In this document: one piece after another, positions 51,201-61,496 of the stretch | Layout: each line of letters starts with the position of its first letter | Position numbering within the stretch: the stretch's first letter is position 1 | Source of the DNA: Mikania micrantha | Taxonomy: Eukaryota > Streptophyta > Magnoliopsida > Asterales > Asteraceae | NCBI GenBank assembly: GCA_009363875.1 | Contig: CM018693.1 | Coordinates: 108,020,362-108,084,361 of the forward strand | Length of the DNA stretch: 64,000 nucleotides | Direction of reading: 5' to 3' | The notes under the pieces: generated by a model | Databases searched by the model: none | What the model saw: the letters and a program-made list of their open reading frames with translations, nothing else | Told to the model about the DNA's origin: nothing | Program-made: the position numbers and the translations under genes

Positions 51201-52721
51201 ACCACGTTTCTCCCCACGAATACACACCTCATGTCCACTAGGAGACATCAATTGAATAATCTTATGTTTACACACAATGTTGGCCCCGTGAGCCGAAAGC
51301 CAATCCATCCCAACCACCGCATCGAACTCCCCCAATACCATAGGTATTAAATCAATATCGAAATCCTCCCCATCGATGGTTAATTTACATTTTCGATAGA
51401 CATCACATACTAGAAAGCATTTAGAATCCGCTATTTCTATTTCTAAAGGCACCGACAATTTCTCAACCACAAAAGAAGAGTGTTGTATAAAATTCGTAGA
51501 CACAAATGATCTACTAGCCCCCGAATCAAATAAAATGTAAGCAGGCAAGGTATTGATGAAGAAAGTACCTGTCACCACATCAGGTGTGACTTTGGCTTCC
51601 TCCGCAGTGATTTGAAAGGCCCTACCCTTGGGTTTGGGTACCTCCACCTTCTTCCCACTTCCTTGCCCCTTAAAAGATCGATTTTCTGTTCCACCAAATC
51701 CAGCCCCCTTAAGTTCCGGACATTCACTCCGAATATGCCCCGGTTTGTAGCAATTATAACATAAATTCAACGGGCTCGAGCATTGATTAGCAAGATGACC
51801 TTGCTTCCCACATTTGTAGCAAGATAAGGGTCGTGTTGAACAATCACCCATGTGGTCTTTCCCACATTTTGTACAATGCTTAACTCCCCTACTTGAGTGG
51901 AACTTTGTAGGTGAGTTAGAGAACTTCCCCTTTTTAGATGACCCCATCTCCTTCTCTACCTTCCGCTTTTCACCGCGGTCTTCCTGTCGCTTTAACTCCA
52001 ACTCGCGCTCCCGAGCACAATCAATAAGTTCCGCCAATGTCTCACACTTAGATGGTGTAAGAAATTCGCGGTACTTGGCATTCAACATACTGTGGTATCG
52101 ATTGATCCACATCCGCTCCGTTTGTAGCAAATCAGGACAAAATCTAGCTTTGTCATAGAAGATGGCAGTAATCGTGTCAATACTTTCCTCCTTATGTCTC
52201 ATATGAAGGAATTCTTCCGTGATTCTGTCAATTGCCGCCTGCGGACAGAACCGTTTAAGGAACAACTCCTTAAACTCCGCCCAAGTTAAATTTCTCACGC
52301 CATCCCTACCCCTTTCCTTCCGTAGAGGCTCCCACCAATCCTTTGCTCTTTCACGCAACTGATTCCCCGCAAAGATCACCTCATCTTCCGGGTCACAATG
52401 GCTCGTCTCAAACGTGCCCTCCATATCAGTTATCCACCGTTGACTCAGTAATGGGTCAACTTCCCCTTTGAATTCGCTTGGCTTGCAAGCTACAAACTCC
52501 TTATAAGTTACTTTCTTTGGAGTTCGTTCCCCATCTTGCCCCCCTCTGAGATTTGCAAACTCTTGTCGAATAAATTCCCTGATGGAGGCTTGTAGACCCT
52601 CCATATGGTGAGGAATTGAAGCTTCTAGTGCTTTTGCCACCTCTTCTCTCACCATAGCTTGCATTTCGGTGAAGTTAATTTCATGACCGCCACCATCATT
52701 AATGTTATCACCACCAGCCAT
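48264..52721 (-). CDS. Gag-Pol polyprotein of young chromovirus
   Basis: I place the start at ATG 52721 (MAGGDNIND), preferred over an in-frame ATG ten codons upstream because related gags start with MAG. Order: gag capsid (about residues 60-250, WITDMEGTFETSHC, WAEFKELFLKRFCPQ); three zinc knuckles (CTKCGKDHMGDC, CYKCGKQGHLANQC, CYNCYKPGHIRSEC, about 290-345); protease ILFDSGASRSFVS (about 405) and AVVGMDWLSAHGAN; RT with CIDYRELNK and catalytic FIDDILIY (about 740); RNase H VVYSDASYVGLGC and YTDHKSLKYFF; integrase with HPGGTKMYRDL, CLTCAQVKAEHQ, VSDRDTRF and HPQTDGQSERTIQTLEDM; chromodomain INQVMVQWKNRRGSDATWE to the end (about 1440-1485). No break seen. Makes all proteins for replication and chromatin-targeted integration. 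Confidence 0.96.
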   Translation of the reverse strand: MAGGDNINDGGGHEINFTEMQAMVREEVAKALEASIPHHMEGLQASIREFIRQEFANLRGGQDGERTPKKVTYKEFVACKPSEFKGEVDPLLSQRWITDMEGTFETSHCDPEDEVIFAGNQLRERAKDWWEPLRKERGRDGVRNLTWAEFKELFLKRFCPQAAIDRITEEFLHMRHKEESIDTITAIFYDKARFCPDLLQTERMWINRYHSMLNAKYREFLTPSKCETLAELIDCARERELELKRQEDRGEKRKVEKEMGSSKKGKFSNSPTKFHSSRGVKHCTKCGKDHMGDCSTRPLSCYKCGKQGHLANQCSSPLNLCYNCYKPGHIRSECPELKGAGFGGTENRSFKGQGSGKKVEVPKPKGRAFQITAEEAKVTPDVVTGTFFINTLPAYILFDSGASRSFVSTNFIQHSSFVVEKLSVPLEIEIADSKCFLVCDVYRKCKLTIDGEDFDIDLIPMVLGEFDAVVGMDWLSAHGANIVCKHKIIQLMSPSGHEVCIRGEKRGGMILCSLIEPMKYLNNGGRSFLAYVVDSEKGVKLIEDIPIVRDFSDVFPDELPGLPPERDVEFRIDLVPGAKPIAKAPYRLAPSELQEMMSQLQELLDMGFIRSSISPWGAPVLFVKKKDGSFRMCIDYRELNKVTVKNRYPLPRIDDLFDQLQGASWFSKIDLRSGYHQLKVREEDIPKTAFRTRYGHYEFLVMSFGLTNAPAAFMDLMNRVCRPMLDRSVIVFIDDILIYSKNEADHACHLREVLETLHKEKLYAKFSKCDFWLREVQFLGHVVNADGIHVDPTKIQAVMKWSSPKTPTEVRSFLGLAGYYRRFIQDFAKIASSLTKLTKKNTKFVWGDEQEKAFQELKARLTQAPVLTLPDGPDDLVVYSDASYVGLGCVLMQRGKVIAYASRQLKVHEINYPVHDLELAAVVFALKIWRHYLYGVKCTIYTDHKSLKYFFTQKELNMRQRRWMELLKDYDCEILYHPGKANVVADALSRKEEPLPIRVKAMKIVVTSDLVNQIKAAQTEALKEENWKRDRIKGLAHQLDEDSQGLKTRWGRVWIPPICPLKTALLEESHKSRYSIHPGGTKMYRDLRVNYWWPGMKRDIVKYVEKCLTCAQVKAEHQKPYGKLQPLEIPMWKWEHITMDLITKLPKTRNGYDTIWVIVDRLSKSAHFIPIKETYSSKKMAEIYVKEVVSRHGVPVTIVSDRDTRFTSHFWKNFQEELGTRLLLSTAYHPQTDGQSERTIQTLEDMLRACIIDFGGSWDDYLPLAEFSYNNSYHSSLGMPPFEVLYGRKCRTPVCWGEVGPRELASKKVVKVTNERIDQIRAHLKAAQDRQKSYADKRRRPIEFQVGDFVLLKVSPWKGVIRFRKRGKLSPRFIGPFKIIARIGEVAYRLELPEELSGIHNTFHVSYLRKCLADESAYVPLEDLVIDDKLNYIEKPVAILDRKVKQLRNKTINQVMVQWKNRRGSDATWESEDEMRKFYPFLFEV

Positions 52722-53172
52722 TCTACGGCTGAAACAAGTTATTTGATACATTAGTTTTTGGTATCTAGTTCATATAACTAAACACACCATGAAATATGAA
52801 CTTAAATACATCACCAAATCAAGCTCTTAACACCTTACCTAATATTCATAACCATATTATGAATTGGTTCCATTAAGGTCATATCTATGTCAAGGATATA
52901 ATCTTATGTTGGCCAGACATAACACTATACACTTCACATATCCAATTCCTTAACTTCACCTCCCCATAACATGACTAGGAATTTCGGTTCAACAAGCAAA
53001 TTCACACCAAACATCAATAAACATATATAACTAAGGTAAACAATACACAAACTTGTTACCTTAAACCCCCGGCTTCGTGATCGGATCTCGGATCAAACAA
53101 CACCCCCCCATATCAAAAGCACAATGATTTGAGTTCAAGTGTTCGCGACGCACTTGAATCCCTCAAAACAAT

Positions 53173-53185
53173 GGCTCTGATGCCA
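53173..53185 (-). promoter_or_regulatory. Primer binding site, tRNA-iMet
   Basis: Minus strand TGGCATCAGAGCC, a one-base variant of TGGTATCAGAGC, three bases from the end of the 5' LTR. The leader to gag is about 450 nt (52722-53172), without other features seen. Confidence 0.9.
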
Positions 53186-53188
53186 ACT

Positions 53189-55419
53189 TGTAAGCCCCAA
53201 AACCCACTAACACATGACACGTGTTTTTAAACGACAAATCAAAATAGGTCCCAGATTTTTCAAACCATCAAATGTAATTAACACCATAAACACTCCATTT
53301 ACATACGACTTTACAAAATAATTGATGTTAATTAAACATTCAATAACAAAAATTATATTTGAGTTATCACCAAAAACCTTTGTTTAACACCAACAAAGAA
53401 AAACCACAAAAAGTGTTTGATCCGAATCCTTGCAAGGCAATCCGATCACAACCGCGTTCAACCCTTCCGTTCACCTGAAAACACCATAATTAAGTCACCA
53501 TTAGTTCATTAGAACTAAGTAAGATCACCATGCCCGCCCACACGAGCTTACATGACTCAAAAAGTCAATTTTGGTCAAATTTTACCCCTGGCGTATTGGT
53601 AGGCGTATTTGGAGGCGTATCACAGAAAAATTTGGAGTTTTAGCTGAAGGAGGCGTATCATACGCCCCCCCCCCCCAGGCGTATCATACGCCGGGCACCA
53701 CCTGCACAACTATTTTTGCTGTTTTAAGCCATCTTGACCCCTTTCGCTCAAATACGACCGTTCCAATACCCCCATAAACATTATATAACACCATATAATC
53801 ATATTAAACACCTTAATTCACCAAATTATAACCATCATAGTCAAAATATCAAACGATTTACTAACGGGTCGTTTGCACCCAAAACTCCATTGAAATCTTA
53901 TTCCACAAGATTTCTCAAGATAAGTAACCCACACCACTTGTGTTTTACAAACTTGATTACACCCAACAAAGAACATTCACACACCATGTGAATAATTCAA
54001 TGTCATGATCACACCACTTGTGAATCAAAACACCAATTTGAGTTGAATTCAATTACAATTCACACACCTTGTGAAATAATTCAAATCCTTCAACACACAT
54101 ACAAATTAACACCAAATCAATCATGAACTAGTATTGAAACACCATGTTTACAATAATCAAGCAACATATATTACCTATTGCTTACCATTGTCTAACAACA
54201 TGTACTAGCTCACCTATCCACCATAAAGTCAAATCTTCAACAACATTCATACATGTACACACCTTTACACATAACAAGTAGAAGATTTAGGTGACTTACC
54301 TTGATCCAACACGCTATCCTCTATAACCAATTCCTTCCCGGGTCGTTTGGTGCCACTTACACCTTCACTATCAATTCCTATTATCACAACTAATAGGTTT
54401 AATATAAAGTTTGACTTCAATTAGTCAAAATACACCCATTCACCCCAATGTTACCATTTCTATTTAGTTTACACCAATTGACCCATTTAATCAAAAAGAT
54501 TTCATCGTTTATGATTATAGCACCTAATTAACCACACCCATCCCTTTAAACACTTTGTTAGATAAAAATCAAGTTGTTGACTTTTCATCAAACAACTTGT
54601 GTGCAGGGATTTCATAAACACATTTCAATTGTTTCTAAAACTCCAACAATCCCACATGTTTGTTTATAATCAACCAAAATTCAACAATCACCATGGTAAC
54701 ACAAATTTCATATGTTGTATGTCATAAAGCTATCATCTAATCACCCATTTAAACCTCTTAGTTCATCATCACCATGAACAACCCCAAAACTCCATTTTTA
54801 TCAAAATACATTATCATGCAAGAAATGAACAAAATGTTGTTTCTTTGATGATTATCATGATAGTTAACAACATATAACACCATCTACACTTCAAATTTCG
54901 GATTTGACCCATCAAACCCACACCCCCTATGGAGACCCACGAAAATCCCATCAAAATCCCCAAAATTTCATACCTAGATGTAGCTTAATGCAAGGAGAAC
55001 TCAAATCTTCAATTGCATTCAAGATCAAGCTATGAATCATGCACCAATTTGAAGGATTTCCAGAATTTTAAGCCTTCACCTTGTCTCCCTCCCCTCTCTT
55101 TCACGTTTCCAGCCACAACACCCACACCAATTTGTGAAATGTTGACCAAGTCAACATTAAACCCCCTTGTTATTTTTCTTTCAGCTATTGACACTTCTAA
55201 CCCCTCAATTTACATGTTAAAACTAATGAATCATGACTAACTTAGGTAAGTTAGTTAACATGATCCATATGTTATATTTTAAGTCAAGTATTTATTAAAA
55301 GCACCCACCAAATAATATTTAGATAATTAAATCATACAAAACACCCTTTAATTAAAATAAACACAATTATACACCAATTATGTTTAATTTATAATATTTC
55401 ACCAAAATGGGTTGTTACA
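53189..55419 (-). repeat. Young chromovirus 5' LTR
   Basis: 2,231 bp, nearly identical to 45994-48222, with the same palindromes (53584-53694) and hairpins. Confidence 0.96.
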
Positions 55420-56299
55420 AAACTCCTCGTGACAATACATGCAGTCATTACGAATGACCGAAGTCATTAGTAACAACTCATGGAATATGATAATCCATAA
55501 CTATGGATTTCATACAATTAAGCAAGTGTCATCCATGTAATATCAAAATAATATTGAAAATAGGTATACATGTTTTACCTCCGAATTTAAAACCAAAACA
55601 GTTTAAAAGAAAGGGAGGGTATGAGAACTCACCTGAGTCCTTAGTTTCTGTGCTTTAGTAGAATGCGCGCTCGCGTATGTAAACTCAAAGTCAACTCAAC
55701 GATCTGTGATTATTGTGTATTTATATTTATGAGTACGTGTGTTTAATAAGCATTCATAAGTAATGTCATTAACTCTGTTTTGTCCCGTATGACCTTAAAT
55801 TATTAAGTGTTTGAATTACTTAGATTTATTATCTAAGTTGTGAGTAATCATTCACTTTAAAGTTTAATAAATCATACTTTAGTCTATCCTTATAAATTGC
55901 TCGATACGTATCATTCTCAATTCCCGGCCTTATAGTTTTTAATGAGCGGGGAACTTATAATCCTTTCCATGCAAGGTTCTTATTATATAGAACCTTACAT
56001 TCAACTTATATATTCAAGGATTAGGTGTCAACCTAATTAAATCCATGCATGCTTATTTGACTACTTTAACCACCTTGTATTTAATTTATTTAAAAAAACT
56101 TCATGTTTAGCAAATTTTACTTCTAAGTTGTTTAGATACGACACTATTCATGTTCATTTCCTATAATTCTCATTACTTGTATTTTAGTGAGAGAAAAGGT
56201 GGTGGTTACTCTAATACGCATACATGATCTTCCCCTTAATTCTTCATGTTTCTTAGTCCTCCATTAAGCGTAATTCGTCAGTTGAGTTCTTGTAAACCA

Positions 56300-56720
56300 T
56301 GGAGCAGCGAACCTTCCTGAAAAAGGGATAGGTTCGGCTCAAACTGAATCAGGTTCGCCCCAATGGTTTTTTCAAGGTTCGGCTCATACTAAGCCCAAGG
56401 TTCGGCTATATGTTAAGGTTCGTGGGGGCTAGGGTTCATAGGTCACATGCCCGGTTCCTCTAAGGTTCGTCCATGAAGAAAATAAAGAAGGTTCGGTTGG
56501 GTTCGCCCTACTAGGGTTCGGCTCTATCCTTGGATTCGACAACCTGCATGGTTTGGCCAGCTCCTGTGCGTGGCATTCAAAGGTTCGTAGCTGGGGGTTC
56601 GCCTAGCACAATGGTTCGCTAGGGTTCGTGGCCAGCTAGATGGTTCGTGAGGCTGTAGATGGTTCGGCCGGCCACCCTAAAGGTTCGGCAGCCGCGATTT
56701 GCAGGGTTCGTCCCAGGCTG
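56300..56720 (-). repeat. Cluster of AGGTTCGGC-type words
   Basis: About twenty copies of GGTTCG followed by variable bases (AGGTTCGGCT, AGGTTCGCCC, GGTTCGTGG, GGTTCGCTAG). It lies about 1.34-1.76 kb from the LTR start, the same position as the TTCTCGAATT cluster in the related LTR at 17363-20679, yet the word is different. Open frames overlapping it (e.g. 56640-56975) are not credible genes. Confidence 0.85.
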
Positions 56721-57102
56721 GACAGCGAACCAGTCCTTCACACCCTCAAAATCCTCAAGCCTCTACTCGTTCATGATCATACCTGGCTTCTATATGATTC
56801 TATAACCTCGTTTAAGGGTTTTACAATAGATTTATCCGGCTATATCTACAACCAATTCAATACTCACGAGCAAATAACAAAACCGAACACAAAGACTCAG
56901 ATTTACCCTGTTTTGTTGAGCAAAAGTAGGGTTTCTTCGTATCCACTTGTTCCCCTTGATCACACAAATGCGTAGGCGCCAAGATCTCGAAAATCCGTTG
57001 AGAAACGAGCGAGTTATCGAAGAGAGAATGGGTGACGAAAATGGTTCTAGAGAGAGAGAGTTGTAGGTGAAAAAAAATGAGAAGAAAGAAGGAAAAAGTG
57101 GG

Positions 57103-57109
57103 CTTTATA
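57103..57109 (-). promoter_or_regulatory. LTR TATA box
   Basis: Minus strand TATAAAG in GGGCTATAAAGCCC, itself a 5-bp-stem palindrome, followed downstream by CT-rich text; corresponds to 19821-19828 in the related LTR. Confidence 0.6.
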
Positions 57110-57702
57110 GCCCGAGATCACCCCGTGTGTTCGGTCTCAATTTTATCGCGATAATTTATCAAACGTTCGGTTTTTCTCGTAAAATATATTTAAAGCCTAA
57201 AACAATAAAATAATTAAGTTTTATCTTAATTAAAATGATTTTATTTAAACATTGTTGTTTTTCTTAAAACGTTTTTCGTTTTATCATCGTTAAATCAATT
57301 ATTTGATAAATTAATTTATTCCACTCCTTTTAAGTTGTGATTCCTAATAAATGTTTCAGTTTTTATTTATTAATTTAATATCGTTAGATATTATTTAGTT
57401 ATCTCGTCAAAACGCGTTACTCGCGTACGCATTCGTAAAGATCGTCACCTTTGCGAATTCATCGCTCGTATCGTATTTCGATTCGATTTAAGATTTATTG
57501 AATATCGTTTCAGAATATTATTCCTAATAATTATATCCGTGTGAATCGTCACTCACGCAAATACATTATTAAGTTAATATTTCTGAATCAACATTCGTTT
57601 TTAAGTAATGACCGTAACCTCACTTCGCGTAATTAATTCCCATTATTTATTAACTTTAATATTATTATTCCCAAACCAAAACCCACTAAAACCCTAGTCA
57701 CT

Positions 57703-57814
57703 GACACATCCATGATAGACCGAAATATGCATATATATAGGGCATATGCAGAGGTAGATCGCAACCTCCTCTACACCGTCCCACCGCTATTTCGATAACC
57801 CATGACCATGTGTC
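57703..57814 (-). repeat. Conserved stem module, copy B
   Basis: Plus-strand arms: outer GACACAT (57703-57709) with ATGTGTC (57808-57814); second CGAAATA (57721-57727) with TATTTCG (57788-57794); inner AGAGG with CCTCT around GTAGATCGCAAC. Core TATATATAGGGCATATGC. Confidence 0.8.
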
Positions 57815-58062
57815 CTTGACTACGTTTAGTAACCAGACCATAACAAACTCCCAGTTCCATCCTCAAACCAATAATCCATAATCATCAATAATAGCACTGC
57901 GATCAACTTTCTGGTTCTGTTTAGTTGGGTTACAACTAACTCCCCATGGTTTACGCATATAATAATGTGTCAATAATAATAATTACAAAATTTCAGGTCG
58001 TAACAGTACAATCGTACGGATGTACGGATTGTACGGACAACCTAAAGTACAGTGATGTTACA

Positions 58063-58075
58063 GTCTCCCCTAGTT
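58063..58075 (-). promoter_or_regulatory. Polypurine tract of Tekay-like element
   Basis: Minus strand AACTAGGGGAGAC directly before TGTAACATCAC of the LTR; the GGACGAAATTCC signature lies just upstream and fixes orientation. Confidence 0.8.
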
Positions 58076-58089
58076 AGAGGAATTTCGTC

Positions 58090-58231
58090 CTGAAATTCAA
58101 CTTGGAGTGACCGTAGTAAATAAGTGTGGGTACTTAAGCTTTATCTGATCTTCCCGCTCCCAGGTGAACTCTAGACCCCGCTTCGATTCCCAACGTACTT
58201 TGACAATTCGAATTCTACTGCGCTTGAGCTT
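58090..58231 (-). pseudogene. Chromodomain remnant of Tekay-like element
   Basis: In frame with the integrase segment but after its TAA (58232-58234): reads IVKVRWESKRG, FTWEREDQIKLKYPHLF. These are the chromodomain beta-strand, Trp-Glu and C-terminal helix signatures of Tekay elements. Cut off from integrase by the stop. Confidence 0.75.
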
Positions 58232-59281
58232 TTAAACCTCACGATCCATTATCTCCACTGGTTTTTCAACAAAATGCATGGTATCATCGATGCGAATGTC
58301 ATCGAGTGATACCTGAAGATCCTGATCAGCTAAGCACTTTCTTAAGTTGGACACGTGGAACGTTGGGTGCACGTTACTAAGTTCGGTAGGAAGTTCCAAT
58401 TTGTAAGCAACCTTCCCGATCCGTTCAAGGATCTTAAAAGGGCCAACATAACGTGGAGCAAGCTTTCCTTTCTTTCCGAATCGAACAACGCCTTTCCAAG
58501 GCGACACTTTAAGCAAAACCATATCTCCCACTTCAAATTCCAAAGGTTTTCTTCGTTTGTCCGCATAACTCTTCTGTCGGCTGCGAGCAGCGAACAGATT
58601 GTCGCGTATCTGGCGGATCTTGTCAGTCGTTTCTTGAATAATCTCGGGACCAGTAATCTGCGATTCGCCGACTTCAGTCCAACAAATAGGTGACCGACAT
58701 TTCCTGCCATATAGAGCTTCAAACGGCGCCATACCAATGCTCGCATGATAACTGTTGTTATACGAGAACTCAACCAATGGTAAATGGCTATCCCAATTGC
58801 CACCAAAGTCGATGACACAAGCTCTCAACATGTCTTCTAATGTCTGAATCGTTCGCTCCGTTTGACCATCCGTTTGGGGATGATAAGCGGTGCTAAGGTC
58901 CAGTCTTGTTCCAAAAGCTTCATGTAATGATTCCCAAAATCGTGCCGTGAATCGAGCATCACGATCCGATATTATGCTTAAGGGAATACCATGTCGGCTA
59001 ACAATCTCATCAATGTAGATACGAGCTAACTTCCGCACAGGGTAAGTTTCGCGTATCGGTAAGAAATGAGCCGACTTGGTCAATCTATCAACAATTACCC
59101 AAATGCTATCTTTACCGTTAGTGGTTCGTGGGAGTTTGGTAATAAAATCCATGGAGATATTCTCCCACTTCCACAGGGGTATTTCTGGTTGTAACAACAA
59201 TCCCAAAGGTCGCTGGTGTTCTGCCTTGACTTTAGCGCAGTTAAGGCATTTGGACACATACACAACAATATCCTTCTTCAT
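58232..59281 (-). pseudogene. Integrase of Tekay-like element
   Basis: KCLNCAKVKAEHQRPLG zinc part, catalytic ISMDFITKLPR, ISDRDARFTARFWE and AYHPQTDGQTERTIQTLEDM (D, D and E present), then KLAPRYVGPFKILERIGKVA and HPTFHVSNLRKCLADQD. The upstream in-frame TAG at 59282-59284 interrupts the zinc-binding part (YLRGLYR before, PGMKKD after). Confidence 0.9.
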
Positions 59282-59287
59282 TCCAGG

Positions 59288-59803
59288 CTACCTGTACAAG
59301 CCCCTAAGGTATTGATACATCTTGTCAGAACCTGGATGGATTGAGTAACGAGACTTATGAACATCATTCATAATCACCATCCTGAGATCACCCCGGTTCG
59401 GTATCCACAACCGATTCAAATAATACATCAATCCATCATCTTTAGTTTCCAATAGAATTTCAGCCCCGCAAGACATCTCATTTTTCAAGTCATCTTGAGC
59501 TAATGAGTGTTGTTGGGCTGTGAGAACATCATCACGGAGACTAGAGTGCACTCGGACATTATGGATCTGAACTTGACTTTTGCGACTAAGCGCATCAGCT
59601 ACTACATTCGCTTTACCAGGATGGTAGCGAATTTCACAGTCATAATCATTCAACAGTTCAACCCATCTCCGTTGTCTCATATTGAGCTCCTTTTGATTGA
59701 GAATATGTTGTAAGCTTTTATGATCAGTGAACACTACACACTTAATACCATAAAGATAGTGTCTCCATATCTTCAAGGCAAACACGACTGCACCAAGTTC
59801 CAA
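59288..59803 (-). pseudogene. RNase H / connection segment of Tekay-like element
   Basis: LGAVVFALKIWRHYLYG, TDHKSLQHILNQKELNMRQR and KANVVADALSRKSQ belong to RNase H; KSRYSIHPGSDKMYQYL starts the integrase zinc domain. Same frame as its neighbours; separated from RT by TAG at 59822-59824 and from integrase by TAG at 59282-59284. Confidence 0.88.
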
Positions 59804-59821
59804 ATCGTGTGTGGTGTAGTT

Positions 59822-60877
59822 CTACTCATGAATTTTCAATTGCCTTGATGCATATGCCACAACCTTTCCCCGTTGCATAAGAACACAACCGAGACCTAGG
59901 TTGGATGCATCACAATAAACCACAAAATCATCATTTGCATCAGGCAGTGTCAATACAGGAGCATCACAGAGTTTCTGCTTCAAAGTCTGAAACGCCTCTT
60001 CTTGCTTTGGTCCCCACTCATATGGTTTATTCTTTTGAGTCAAAGAAGTAAGCGGGACAGAAATCCTGGAGAAATTCGAGATGAACCGCCGATAGTAACC
60101 GGCAAGTCCAAGAAATGATCGAATCTCCATGGGTGTCTTCGGTGTACTCCAATTCTTCACTGCATCAATCTTTGCTGGATCCACGTGAACACCATATTCA
60201 TTGACTATGTGTCCCAAGAATTGAACTTCCTTAAGCCAAAATTCACATTTAGAGAATTTGTCATACAGTCGTTCTTCTCTTAGGATCTCCAAAACCAACT
60301 TAAGGTGCTTCTCGTGTTCTTCCTTAGTCTTTGAGTAAATCAGAATATCATCAATGAATACAATCACGAATTTATCCAAGTATGGCCTGCAAACACGGTT
60401 CATGAGATCCATGAAAACCGCAGGTGCATTGGTAAGGCCGAAAGGCATTACAAGAAATTCATAATGGCCATATCTTGTTCTGAAAGCAGTCTTGGGAATA
60501 TCATCCTCATGTACGCGAAGCTGATGATATCCAGACCTAAGATCGATCTTTGAAAACCAAGCCGAGCCTTGAAGCTGATCGAAGAGATCATCGATGCGCG
60601 ACAGTGGATATCGATGCTTGATTGTAAGTTTGTTCAACTCACGGTAGTCGATGCACATTCGGAATGACCCGTCCTTCTTCTTGACAAACAGAACCGGTGC
60701 ACCCCATGGCGAATGGCTCGGGCGAATGAATCCTTTATCAGTAAGCTCTTGCAGCTGGCTCGCCAATTCCTGCAACTCCGAAGGTGCAAGTCTATAGGGA
60801 GCTTTGGCGACTGGGTTCGCACCAGGTACTAAGTCAATTCGAAACTCTACTTGACGTTCTGGTGGAAGACCAGGCAA
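59822..60877 (-). pseudogene. Reverse transcriptase of Tekay-like element
   Basis: LPGLPPERQVEFRIDLVPGA, CIDYRELNKLTIKHRYPL, LRSGYHQLRVHED, FGLTNAPAVFMDLMN, catalytic FIDDILIYSKT and the RNase H start VVYCDASNLGLGCV. The RT core looks intact. It is out of frame with protease because of an extra A near 60892. Confidence 0.9.
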
Positions 60878-60878
60878 A

Positions 60879-61490
60879 TCATCTGGAAATACTTTCTGGG
60901 AAATCTCTGATTACAGGCACGTCTTCATTTCTCTTTCCTTTATCCTTCTTCTCCACAATATGAGCTAAAAATGCTATACATTTCTTCCTAAGGTACTTGT
61001 GTGCTTTAGTGCATGACATAAGCTTAAGACCTTTGCTAGAAGTTTCTCCAAATACTCTTAAAGTTTCACCCGAAGGTAATGGAATACGTATGTATTTCTC
61101 ATGGCAAACTATCTCCGCTTTGTGGGTGGCTAACCAATCCATGCCTATGATAACATCAGAGCTACAAAGATGCATAGGTATAAGATCAATCGGGAAAACG
61201 TGATCATTTAAGTTCACAGTACATCCGATAATAACAGTGTCAATATCAATAGTGTTTCTGTCAGTCACCTCCACGTTAAACGGTTTATCTAGATATGTAC
61301 GTGTTCTACCAAGCAAGCATTCAAATTCATATGAAACAAAACTCCTATCGGCACCAGAATCAAATAAGACAGATGCATAAGAGTTGTTGATCAGAAATGT
61401 ACCGTTGACCACGTCCTGGTTGGCTTGAGCAGCTGGAGCATTCAGTTGGAATGCCCGGCCTCTTGCCACCCTCTGATTGTTTCCGGTCAA
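60879..61490 (-). pseudogene. Protease of Tekay-like element
   Basis: FLINNSYASVLFDSGADRSF with the aspartic protease DSG triad, then VIIGMDWLATHKAEIV. Follows a TGA (61497-61499) at the end of gag in the same frame, and ends at a frameshift near 60892. Confidence 0.88.
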
Positions 61491-61496
61491 CTTTGG

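Larger units (their letters stand above)
45994..55419 (-). mobile_element. Young, apparently intact gypsy chromovirus, minus strand
   Basis: LTRs 45994-48222 and 53189-55419 with TSD AAACT at 45989-45993 and 55420-55424; PBS and PPT present; one uninterrupted gag-pol frame of nearly 1,500 codons with all catalytic motifs and a complete-looking chromodomain. By eye the LTRs differ by about four substitutions and the length of one C-run in 2.23 kb. This is the youngest and only apparently autonomous element in the window. It sits inside the LTR of the Tekay-like element, within one of its 70-bp repeat units. Confidence 0.97.
45205..58062 (-). repeat. 3' LTR of Tekay-like element, split by nested insertion
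   Basis: Plus-strand ends are TGTAACATCCCGACC (45205) and GTGATGTTACA (58062). Without the nested element it is about 3.43 kb. In sense direction: GTACGG-rich start (58015-58060), stem module B (57703-57814), TATA box (57103-57109) with CT-rich patch, GGTTCG word cluster (56300-56720), 70-bp hairpin array (split between 55425-55470 and 45800-45993) and a U5-like end with CTCACCAACTACTTTG. Confidence 0.9.

Noticed and set aside
56640..56975. 111-codon open frame
   Set aside because: Overlaps the GGTTCG word cluster in an LTR and is antisense to the element; no recognised motif.
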